DNA of 20,780 nucleotides from Anaerolineales bacterium UBA3499 (GTDB taxonomy: Bacteria; Chloroflexota; Anaerolineae; Anaerolineales; UBA11657), in the NCBI GenBank assembly GCA_002377585.1, contig DFQC01000028.1:1-20780 (forward strand), written 5' to 3'. The position numbers and the translations under genes were made by a program. A model generated the notes under the pieces. It was not told where the DNA came from. It ran no database searches and saw nothing but the letters and a program-made list of their open reading frames with translations. How positions within the stretch are numbered: position 1 is the first letter of the stretch; each line of letters starts with the position of its first letter. Of the stretch, positions 1 through 7,013 are shown in pieces.

Positions 1-435
1 TTCTTCAAGTGTTTGATTAGTATCGGGATGAATATAGTCGGGGGATATCTCAGCTAAACATAAGGCCACAAAAGCGCGTTCCAGTATCTCATTGTCAGGT
101 ATACGTCTATGACCTAAGGTAATGATTTCATCATTGAATAACATTATATCAATGTCAATGGTTCGAGGCGCAAATGGATTGCTGGTTTTATCTCTGCCTA
201 GACTCTTTTCAATATGTTTTATTCCATTATCATACAGACTTTTTGCAGTTAGCGAAGTTTCTAATATCACTGCTGCGTTTAAGTAATTGGGTTGTTCAAT
301 ATCACCTAATGCTATGGTTTCCCATACACTGGAGGCAATCATTATCGATCCATAGTTCTCTAACATGACTACTGCAGTAGGAAGATTGTGATCTGGAGAG
401 ATATTGGATCCGAGAGAAAGATAAGCTTGGTTCAT
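1..435 (-). CDS. folK: 6-hydroxymethyl-7,8-dihydropterin pyrophosphokinase (HPPK), C-terminus cut by window edge
   Basis: HPPK transfers pyrophosphate from ATP to 6-hydroxymethyl-7,8-dihydropterin, the step after FolB in cytoplasmic folate synthesis. Reading leftward from the ATG at 435, 145 codons stay open to the window edge; the family is usually near 160 residues, so only a short tail is missing. Visible family marks are SLGSNI (residues 7-12), QPNYLNAA (48-55), the signature APRTIDIDIML (89-99), whose Asp94 and Asp96 match the two magnesium-binding aspartates, and the C-terminal pattern ERAFVALCLAEISP (119-132). The start lies five bases after the folB stop (TAG at 443-441) with no clear Shine-Dalgarno, so translation is probably coupled to folB. 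Truncation is by the window, not a mutation. The identification is from motifs and from the folB neighbour. Confidence 0.93.
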   Translation of the reverse strand, partial: MNQAYLSLGSNISPDHNLPTAVVMLENYGSIMIASSVWETIALGDIEQPNYLNAAVILETSLTAKSLYDNGIKHIEKSLGRDKTSNPFAPRTIDIDIMLFNDEIITLGHRRIPDNEILERAFVALCLAEISPDYIHPDTNQTLEE

Positions 436-440
436 TGCTG

Positions 441-809
441 CTAAGATTGTGTTTTGCTGCGTTCTATAGTTATACCAACTGATTTTGCGAATCGTAGGGC
501 AGTTGGCTTTTGTACGTTGACAGATACAGTTTCCACCTGTTGAGACTTTAGACAGATAGTAGCTATTTCTGATGCCAATTTTTCTATCAAATAGAATTTT
601 GAACTTTCTACTAATTTGATAATTTCTTTTGTAATAGTGCGGTAGTTCGCTGAGTCTGAGATGTCGTCAGATGCAGCAGCTGGACGACTGTCAACATATA
701 AGACTACATTGATTAGTACATCCTGAAGATTCTTGCGTTCGTCAGGGTTGATTCCTATAATAGCCCTCAAATGAAGGTCAGTAATTTTTATGCGGTCATA
801 TTTTAACAT
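441..809 (-). CDS. folB: Dihydroneopterin aldolase
   Basis: FolB converts 7,8-dihydroneopterin to 6-hydroxymethyl-7,8-dihydropterin and glycolaldehyde, feeding FolK. The 122-residue product has the normal family length and fold pattern. Residues matching the active site are Glu24 in INPDERKNLQ, Tyr56 in DSANYRTI, Glu76 in LIEKLA, and Lys101 in VNVQKPTAL. The ATG at 809-807 shares one base with the SDR stop codon (TAATG), and folK follows after five bases, so the three genes form a coupled run. No separate promoter or Shine-Dalgarno was seen, so expression probably depends on the upstream genes. Some family members also epimerise or oxygenate dihydroneopterin; the sequence cannot separate these activities. 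Confidence 0.93.
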   Translation of the reverse strand: MLKYDRIKITDLHLRAIIGINPDERKNLQDVLINVVLYVDSRPAAASDDISDSANYRTITKEIIKLVESSKFYLIEKLASEIATICLKSQQVETVSVNVQKPTALRFAKSVGITIERSKTQS

Positions 810-1549
810 TATTGATTTCCGCCATATCGTTCTCCTCCATCTACCGTTATATATTCAGCAGTTATGTAATCTGATTCTACAAGAAAAATAACTGCACGTG
901 ATACATCATCAGGTTTGCCCCAGCGTTTCAAGAGTGTTCCAGAAGCTATTCTATCTCTTGTTTTTTGAGAATAATCGTCTGGTGATAGTACTGGACCGGG
1001 TGCTACAGCGTTGACTCTGATGTTAGGAGCGAAGTCAACTGCTAGTTGTCTGGTGAGAGCCATTAATGCTGCCTTGCCGACTGAGTGAGCAGCATATCCT
1101 CGGCGAGGTAACCAGGCCATGAGATCAACAATGTTGATGATAACGCCAGAGCCAGCAGTCTGCATTATTGGTGCAATTCTATTACAGCAGTTGAAAGAAC
1201 CTTGTATTAACGTGTTGGTTACTTTGTCCCAATCTTCTTTTGAATTAGTAGGCAGTTTGGTTTTTGCAAACAGTGATGCTGAGTTTATTAGAATTTGAAT
1301 CGGTCCAAGTAGTTTTTCTGATTGAGATATCATGCGCGATACTTCGGTCTGGTTAGCTACATCGGCTTTTTGGGCGATGGCACGTACTCCTAATGTTTCA
1401 GCTTCATCCACTGTAGTTTGTGCCCTATCTTTGGATTGATTGTAATTGACAATTACATCAGCCCCTCTTTGAGCTAATTCCATAGTAATTGCCTTACCAA
1501 CTCTATGTGCTCCACCTGTAATGAGAGCTACTTTACCTTCGATATTCAT
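809..1549 (-). CDS. Pteridine reductase-like short-chain dehydrogenase (PTR1/FolM type), catalytic Tyr replaced by His
   Basis: NAD(P)H-dependent SDR of 246 residues; by motif and context it may reduce dihydrofolate or dihydropterins. The nucleotide motif is TGGAHRVG (residues 11-18), the TGxxxRxG form of pteridine reductases rather than the usual TGxxxGxG. NSASLF (89-94) matches NNASSF of Leishmania PTR1, including the Phe that stacks on the pterin. NIVDLM (139-144) matches the PTR1 stretch with catalytic Asp181. In GYAAHSVGKAAL (151-162) Lys159 is kept but the catalytic Tyr position is His155. The tail ends with the typical ITVDGG. I chose the ATG at 1549, which overlaps the upstream stop as ATGA; an in-frame ATG at 1579 would add ten residues with a 34-base overlap. 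folB follows with a one-base overlap. It could instead be another SDR with an unrelated substrate. Confidence 0.85.
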   Translation of the reverse strand: MNIEGKVALITGGAHRVGKAITMELAQRGADVIVNYNQSKDRAQTTVDEAETLGVRAIAQKADVANQTEVSRMISQSEKLLGPIQILINSASLFAKTKLPTNSKEDWDKVTNTLIQGSFNCCNRIAPIMQTAGSGVIINIVDLMAWLPRRGYAAHSVGKAALMALTRQLAVDFAPNIRVNAVAPGPVLSPDDYSQKTRDRIASGTLLKRWGKPDDVSRAVIFLVESDYITAEYITVDGGERYGGNQ

Positions 1550-4491
1550 GATTTGTTGTGATTGTGGAGTGCCTTCCATATACGTTCTGGAGTGAAGGGG
1601 AGTTCTCGCACTCGGACACCTACAGCATCATAGATTGCATTTGCCACTGCTGGAGCTACGCCATTCATAGGTATTTCAGCTACTGCTTTGGCACCATATG
1701 GTCCATTGGGTTCATAGCTCGGTACTAAAATTGATACTAATTCAGGCATTTCGTCTGCTTGATAGATACGATAGTCGCCAAATCGAGTAACCAGTGAATT
1801 GCCATTCGCATCATATGGCATTTCTTCAGATATCGCATACCCTAAAGCTTGAACCATTCCACCATCTATTTGACCCTCTGATGTGATGGGATTAATAGCT
1901 GTGCCACAATCTACTGTCATTACGAGCTTGATGACGGTGACTTGTCCTGTTTCAGTGTCAACCTCTATTTCAGCGTATTGCACCGCAAATGGAGGCGGTG
2001 AATATAGTGACATATGAGATGCTGTTGCCATTATTTGTTGCTGGTTTTCTGTATGTAGGCTATGAAGAGCTATTTCAGACAGGCTCACACTGCTTCCGTT
2101 TATTGCGTATACATGTCGATCGTGAATTTTCATATCAGTTACTTTTGTGTCAAGCATTAGTGATGCTCGATTAAAGATTTGTTCGCGTACTTCTATTGCA
2201 GCTTTATGAACGGCACCACCAGATATGAAAGTTGTGCTAGATGCATATGCTCCAGTGTCAAATGGGGTGAAATCAGTGTCCGATGAATAAACAAGTATGT
2301 CCTCGAGTGGTACACCAAGCGTCTCAGCTGCTATTTGGGCTAACACAGTATCAGATCCAGTACCTAGGTCTGTAGCGCCAACGAGCACGTTAAAACTTCC
2401 ATCATCGTTTATCTTTATACTTGCTGCGCCCATGTCCAGTCCCGGTATAGCTGTGCCATGCATACAGACTGCCATACCTAGTCCTCGACGTATGTACGGT
2501 CTGTCCTCATCAATTTTCCAGGTAATATCTTTCTTTCGAGACCACTCAATTTCTTCTTGTCCTATATTGATACAGTCAGTTAATGCACATGAGGTTACTA
2601 TCTGTGGCTCAATATCACTATCGTCAATTGTTTCACCTTCTCCTATAGCTCCTGTGATAGGTATTGGATCCCCTTCTTGTACTGCATTGTGTTTCCTAAA
2701 ATCAATTGGATCTATTTTCATATCTAAGGCTATTTCGTCCATAAGACACTCCAGTGCAAATTCAGCCTGAGGAGCTCCATAGCCGCGGTAGGCACCTGGA
2801 ATGGGAATATTTGTATAGACTACTTCACCCAAAAATCTCATATTTGGACAGCGATAGGTTGCTAATCCACGCATGCCTGATACGCTGCAGACTGTAAGCC
2901 CATGAGTACCATAGGCGCCAGTATTTTCAACTATATGTAAGTCAAGCGCATTTAAAGTGCCGTCATTCATAACTCCGGCTCGATAAGTTAGTGTTTGTGG
3001 ATGCCGAGAGCGTGAACTGGTAAATTCTAGTTCTCTAGAGTATTCAAAGCGCACTGGTCTACCTGTAGCAAGTGTTAGGTGAGCACATAGATCTTCAATG
3101 AGCATTTCTTGCTTACCTCCGAAACCTCCACCCAATCTCGGTTTGATTACTCTGATACGTTTAACAGGCAATTTTAGGAGCGGAGCAATCATCCGTCGTA
3201 CATGGAATGGGACTTGTGTGCTGCTTCGGATAACTAATCTGTCTTCTTCATCCCAATAAGTGACTACGACATGAGGCTCAATATGACCTTGCTGCACTTG
3301 GTGTACTTTATATGTGCGCTCATAAACATGATCTGAATCTGTCATTCCCTGTTCTAAATCGCCAATATTTGCCTTTATTTCAGCGGCCAGATTGCGTTCA
3401 GGCGATGCAATTGACACAGCATCAGGCTCATCATGTATTTGAGGAGCATCAGATTTGAGAGCTTCTTCAGCCTCAAATACAGCTGGTAATATTTCGTAAT
3501 CCACGTCTATATACTTCAACGCTTCCAGCGCAATATCAGATGTTTCAGCTGCTAACACAGCGACCCGGTCCCCAACATATCTGACTTTAGAATCTAAACT
3601 CACCTGATCCCATGGAGGTGGGTTAGGATATGATTGACCACCGCTCGCATAAATCACTCTTGGTATGTCAGCATATGTGAGTACTGCATGTACCCCAGGA
3701 ATTTCTAAAGCTTTGGAGGTGTCTATGTTGATTATTCTGGCATGTGCATGTGGGCTAGTCAGGAGTGCTGCATGCAGCATATTGGGCAATTCAATGTCAT
3801 CTGTAAATACTGGACGTCCTTTTGCTAGTCTGACTGCATCAACTTTAGGTTCTGGATGTCCAACAACATCTGTTGTTTCAGTAGTTGTAATTGTTGAGAT
3901 ATCAACACGTGGTTCAGTCAACACATTTCCTGAAGATTGTAATGAATCTGGGACGTCTGGTATCTTTGGATCATCAGTGAGGTAGATGTCTTTTGCCGAT
4001 ATACCAGCTCTTTCTATGGGTGGAGGTTTTTCTCCGCGTATTAGCTTGGCTGCTCGTAAGATGGCTTGCACAGGTTTGATGTAGCCTGTGCACCGACATA
4101 ATACTCCACTTAGTGCGTCACGTGCTTCGATTTCAGTTGGATTATCATTTTTGTCAAGCAATTCTTTTGTTGCTAGTATCATTGCAGGGGTACAATATCC
4201 ACATTGGATAGCACCAGTATCGACAAATGCCTCTTGGATTGGATTTAGTTTGTGACGATGAGTAATACCTTCAAGAGTTTCAATTGTTTTGCCTTGCACT
4301 TGACCTGAGAGCAGGACACAAGTTGGAGATAGTTTGCCATCAATTAGTACTGAACATGCTCCACATTCGCCGGTTTCACACCCGTGTTTTACACTCCACA
4401 ATCTGTTGCGGCGTAGCACAGCTAATAGTGATTCATTAGGAGTACAAGTTAGTGTGGTGTCGGCACCGTTAAGATTGAAATTTATATCCAT
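1546..4491 (-). CDS. Molybdenum hydroxylase, fused 2Fe-2S and molybdopterin-binding chain (XdhD-like, xanthine dehydrogenase family)
   Basis: Catalytic chain of a xanthine dehydrogenase-family enzyme that hydroxylates a heterocycle or similar substrate with water and passes electrons through two 2Fe-2S clusters to FAD on a partner. In the 981 residues, the plant-type cluster is bound by Cys38, Cys43, Cys46 and Cys58, and the second cluster by Cys97, Cys100, Cys132 and Cys134. A linker of about 60 residues leads to the molybdopterin domains from about 210. These carry GGGFGGK (454-460), AYRGYGAPQ with Arg569 (XDH-like, not the AYRCSFR of CO dehydrogenase), and Glu939 in GAKAVAE, matching the catalytic Glu. 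Fusing the iron-sulfur and Mo parts while FAD is separate is the plan of E. coli XdhD/YgfM. It overlaps the FAD-type gene by one base (TAATG) and the SDR by four (ATGA). The substrate cannot be read from the sequence. Confidence 0.9.
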   Translation of the reverse strand: MDINFNLNGADTTLTCTPNESLLAVLRRNRLWSVKHGCETGECGACSVLIDGKLSPTCVLLSGQVQGKTIETLEGITHRHKLNPIQEAFVDTGAIQCGYCTPAMILATKELLDKNDNPTEIEARDALSGVLCRCTGYIKPVQAILRAAKLIRGEKPPPIERAGISAKDIYLTDDPKIPDVPDSLQSSGNVLTEPRVDISTITTTETTDVVGHPEPKVDAVRLAKGRPVFTDDIELPNMLHAALLTSPHAHARIINIDTSKALEIPGVHAVLTYADIPRVIYASGGQSYPNPPPWDQVSLDSKVRYVGDRVAVLAAETSDIALEALKYIDVDYEILPAVFEAEEALKSDAPQIHDEPDAVSIASPERNLAAEIKANIGDLEQGMTDSDHVYERTYKVHQVQQGHIEPHVVVTYWDEEDRLVIRSSTQVPFHVRRMIAPLLKLPVKRIRVIKPRLGGGFGGKQEMLIEDLCAHLTLATGRPVRFEYSRELEFTSSRSRHPQTLTYRAGVMNDGTLNALDLHIVENTGAYGTHGLTVCSVSGMRGLATYRCPNMRFLGEVVYTNIPIPGAYRGYGAPQAEFALECLMDEIALDMKIDPIDFRKHNAVQEGDPIPITGAIGEGETIDDSDIEPQIVTSCALTDCINIGQEEIEWSRKKDITWKIDEDRPYIRRGLGMAVCMHGTAIPGLDMGAASIKINDDGSFNVLVGATDLGTGSDTVLAQIAAETLGVPLEDILVYSSDTDFTPFDTGAYASSTTFISGGAVHKAAIEVREQIFNRASLMLDTKVTDMKIHDRHVYAINGSSVSLSEIALHSLHTENQQQIMATASHMSLYSPPPFAVQYAEIEVDTETGQVTVIKLVMTVDCGTAINPITSEGQIDGGMVQALGYAISEEMPYDANGNSLVTRFGDYRIYQADEMPELVSILVPSYEPNGPYGAKAVAEIPMNGVAPAVANAIYDAVGVRVRELPFTPERIWKALHNHNKS

Positions 4492-5309
4492 TATTGGTTT
4501 GATAAGCTTCTTTTGATAGCGCGGATTGTTAAGGTAGTGGCTATTTCAATTCTATATTCTGCACTTCCAAGATAGTCGCTATATTTGTGGTCTGCAGAGT
4601 CTTTGATTGCTTCATAGATCACACCTTTTATTTTGGTACTGCTTAGATTGACAATAGATGAGTCTATAGTTTGTAATGCAATTGGTTGTTCACTTATACC
4701 AGATATTGCTATGCGTATGTCACTGATGTTGTCTTCTTGAATTACTAAGGCAACTGCAGAACAAACAATGGATTTATCAAGTGGGGTTCGAGATACTCTT
4801 TCCAAGCAAGTGTTTACTGATTGTATTGGGATTCTTATTTCGGTAATTATGCTATCGGGATTAAGATCGATGAGTTGTATAGGAAACTCACAAACATTGT
4901 CTGGATAACAAATGGCATGCGCTTCTAGAATCATTAGAGCTAAGCATAATTCTGGTGAGCTTTTGACCGACAACAAAGTTCCGCTTACGCTGGCCAAATT
5001 ACGTAATCCGCGATGTGTGGCTATTTGCGCGGCGTATGACAGGATTCCATTAGCATATTTCTGTATAGGTTCTGCATTGACGAGTTCTTGCAGGCTAGTA
5101 AGAGAACCTACCTGTATAAAATTGTTTTCGTCTGTATTGATGTAAGACAGGCCTATTTGACTCAGATCAATTGCAGCTTCCCATTTGCGTTCATGCAGTG
5201 GGATTGGGTATGTGCCCAACAAGACCGGTTGACTGCGAATGTTTTTGCGTGCCAGAAGTTCGGACGCTTCCTCGATATTTGTTGGGCGGTGATATTCTCT
5301 TAAGGCCAT
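4491..5309 (-). CDS. FAD-binding-type subunit of the molybdenum hydroxylase (CoxM/XdhB/YgfM family), divergent flavin motifs
   Basis: Expected to be the flavin subunit taking electrons from the 2Fe-2S clusters of the next gene's product. The 272 residues show the family layout: N-terminal YHRPTNIEEASELLA (6-20), a PCMH-type FAD domain to about 170, and a C-terminal domain of the CO-dehydrogenase flavoprotein type. The two FAD loops are altered. The usual AGGT loop reads VLLGTYPIPL (29-38), and the usual RNxATIGGN reads RNLASVSGT (103-111). Such variants occur in other YgfM-like subunits, so flavin binding is likely but not assured. The stop overlaps the next ATG by one base, which supports a 1:1 complex. 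Upstream, a 51-base gap separates it from the PYROXD2-like gene, and no clear Shine-Dalgarno precedes the ATG. Confidence 0.82.
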   Translation of the reverse strand: MALREYHRPTNIEEASELLARKNIRSQPVLLGTYPIPLHERKWEAAIDLSQIGLSYINTDENNFIQVGSLTSLQELVNAEPIQKYANGILSYAAQIATHRGLRNLASVSGTLLSVKSSPELCLALMILEAHAICYPDNVCEFPIQLIDLNPDSIITEIRIPIQSVNTCLERVSRTPLDKSIVCSAVALVIQEDNISDIRIAISGISEQPIALQTIDSSIVNLSSTKIKGVIYEAIKDSADHKYSDYLGSAEYRIEIATTLTIRAIKRSLSNQ

Positions 5310-5347
5310 AATTACATTTGTTATGTTATTAGCGACTTATTTCTTAG

Positions 5348-5356
5348 ATTCTAGCA
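5348..5356 (-). promoter_or_regulatory. Possible extended -10 promoter for the molybdenum hydroxylase/folate block
   Basis: On the minus strand the gap before the FAD-type subunit gene contains TGC followed by TAGAAT, matching an extended -10 element (TGnTATAAT with one mismatch). It would start transcription about 30 bases before the ATG at 5309. No good -35 is seen, and read-through from the PYROXD2-like gene is equally possible. Confidence 0.25.
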
Positions 5357-5360
5357 TGTT

Positions 5361-6941
5361 TTATCTATATGCTCTATATGCTAGTATTTGTCGTGCAGCA
5401 TTGTGTCCAGGATATCCAGAAACTCCACCTCCGGGGTGCGATCCCGATCCGCACATGAACAAGCCATGGATGGGAGTTTTGTAATTACCGTAGCCTATAG
5501 TTGGCCGCATTGAGAACAGTTGGTGAGGCGATAGTTCCCCATGGAATATGTTCCCTTGCGTTATACCCAATTTGCGTTCAATGTCAACGGGTGTCAAGAT
5601 TTGCTTGTGCATAATTATATTTCTTATGTTAGGAATATAATGTTCAAGGGTTGATATTACTGTTTCTCCAAAGTTCTCACGTGTGGTTGCATCCCAGCCT
5701 TCTTTAAGGTCATAAGGTGCGTATTGCACAAAGATTGACATAACATGTTTGCCTGGAGGAGCTAAGTCGTGATCTAAAATTGATGGTATAAGTATGTCTA
5801 AATATGGTTCGCTAGAGTAATTTCCGTATTTGGCTTCATCGTAGGCTTTTTCTAGGTAGCTTATGGATGGGCTGATTGATATTGCACCTTGTAGGTGATC
5901 TCCAGGATTGGGCAAGCACTTAAATACAGGTAATGAACTCAGTGCCAAATTTACCTTGCCTGAAGATCCTCGGGATTTATATGAAGTTATGGCTGCAATA
6001 AATTCGTCAGACAAATCACTACTATCCATCAAGTTTAGAAAAGTACGTTGGGGGTCGAGGCTCGAAGCAACACATTTGCTTTTGATAAAGGTGCCATCAG
6101 CAAGTGTCACAGCTGAGACACTACTGTTGTGGCATACAATCTGTTGTACTGGACTTGAACATCGGATTTCGGCACCATATTCTGTCGCAGCTTTTGCGAT
6201 GGCATTACTGACTGAACCCATACCACCTTTGGGTATGCCCCAAGCACGGTATTTGCCGTCTATTTCACCCATGTAGTGATGTAACATCACATACGCTGTA
6301 CCCGGAGACCCTGGACCTAGAAAGGTTCCAATGATTCCACTGGAGGAAAGTGTAGCTTTGAGAGGCTCACTTTCAAACCATTCATCGAGAAAATCTGTGG
6401 CACTCATTGTCATTAGTTTGACGAAGGTATGGAAATCTTTCGGACCGAGTGAATATAGATGTTTACCAATACGAAGAAGGTCTAATTTCTCACGCCAGTT
6501 TGCTGACCATGGATTTGGTGGTGTAACAGTGAGGAGTGGTTTCACCACTTCGGCCATTCTAGCCATCATCGCCATAAATCTCGGATAAGCATCAGCGTCC
6601 TTTTGCGAGTGGCGCGAAATTTCTTTGTATGTTCTATCTGGGTCAGTGGATCGGATAAGGTAATTATTGTCGGGGAGTGGAGTAAAGGTAGTATCAAGTG
6701 GCAATATTTCCAAACCATGTTTATGTAAGTCGAGGTCGTTGATGATTTTGGTGCTTAGTAAGCTTACTGCATAAGAGAAAACCGAATATTTGAAATCTTG
6801 AAATTCTTGTGTGGTTATTGCTGCACCACCTGGATAATCTTGTTGTTCTAGTACTAAAACACTTCTGCCAGCACGAGCTAGGTATGCGGCTGTGACTAGG
6901 CCGTTATGGCCGCCTCCTATCACGATGACATCGTATTTCAT
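5361..6941 (-). CDS. PYROXD2-like FAD-dependent oxidoreductase (phytoene desaturase/amine oxidase fold)
   Basis: A 526-residue flavoprotein of the NAD(P)/FAD oxidoreductase superfamily. The N-terminus has the dinucleotide fold VIGGGHNGL (7-15), Glu32 at the end of the second strand for the FAD ribose, and YPGGAA. The middle part has the GIPKGGMGSVSNAIA stretch, and the C-terminus has the second FAD contact GSGSHPGGGVSGYPG (498-512). SQKDADAYPRF and the C-terminal GLFMCGSGSHPGGG pattern resemble human PYROXD2 and bacterial relatives more than true carotenoid desaturases. No carotenoid genes lie nearby, so an older label such as phytoene dehydrogenase would be unsafe. The substrate is unknown. 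It sits between ilvD (72-base gap) and the molybdenum hydroxylase genes (51-base gap) on the same strand. Confidence 0.85.
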   Translation of the reverse strand: MKYDVIVIGGGHNGLVTAAYLARAGRSVLVLEQQDYPGGAAITTQEFQDFKYSVFSYAVSLLSTKIINDLDLHKHGLEILPLDTTFTPLPDNNYLIRSTDPDRTYKEISRHSQKDADAYPRFMAMMARMAEVVKPLLTVTPPNPWSANWREKLDLLRIGKHLYSLGPKDFHTFVKLMTMSATDFLDEWFESEPLKATLSSSGIIGTFLGPGSPGTAYVMLHHYMGEIDGKYRAWGIPKGGMGSVSNAIAKAATEYGAEIRCSSPVQQIVCHNSSVSAVTLADGTFIKSKCVASSLDPQRTFLNLMDSSDLSDEFIAAITSYKSRGSSGKVNLALSSLPVFKCLPNPGDHLQGAISISPSISYLEKAYDEAKYGNYSSEPYLDILIPSILDHDLAPPGKHVMSIFVQYAPYDLKEGWDATTRENFGETVISTLEHYIPNIRNIIMHKQILTPVDIERKLGITQGNIFHGELSPHQLFSMRPTIGYGNYKTPIHGLFMCGSGSHPGGGVSGYPGHNAARQILAYRAYR

Positions 6942-6959
6942 TTCTATAGAAAACGACGA

Positions 6960-6987
6960 ATTGTAATTTCAGTAGTCATATTGTTAA
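6960..6987 (-). promoter_or_regulatory. Candidate sigma-70-type promoter for the PYROXD2-like gene
   Basis: On the minus strand TTAACA (6987-6982) is followed after 16 bases by TACAAT (6965-6960). Each differs from consensus (TTGACA, TATAAT) by one base. Transcription would begin about 10-13 bases before the ATG at 6941. It lies in the 72-base gap after the ilvD stop, so this gene and perhaps those after it could be transcribed independently of ilvD. Confidence 0.4.
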
Positions 6988-7013
6988 ATGGAGACAAAGT
7001 GTATTGATGAGTA

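Noticed and set aside
1..435. folK as a degraded gene because it has no visible stop
   Set aside because: The frame is intact to the edge with all key residues, so the window simply ends before the last residues.
1550..1579. Upstream ATG at 1579 as the SDR start
   Set aside because: It would overlap the preceding gene by 34 bases and add ten residues before the usual SDR N-terminus; the ATGA junction at 1549-1546 fits the pattern of neighbouring genes.
2297..2770. Rightward open frame of 157 codons inside the molybdenum hydroxylase gene
   Set aside because: It lies wholly antisense to a well-supported gene with conserved motifs on the other strand, has no Shine-Dalgarno, and its Ser/Ile-rich product shows no family motif.
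1546..4491. Carbon monoxide dehydrogenase large subunit (CoxL)
   Set aside because: The AYRCSFR motif with its Mo-Cu cysteine is absent; the site reads AYRGYGAPQ.
5908..6276. Rightward open frame of 122 codons inside the PYROXD2-like gene
   Set aside because: It is antisense to conserved flavoprotein sequence and has no start context or recognisable domain.
5361..6941. Phytoene desaturase or other carotenoid gene
   Set aside because: Sequence stretches resemble PYROXD2 more closely and there are no other carotenoid genes in the window.
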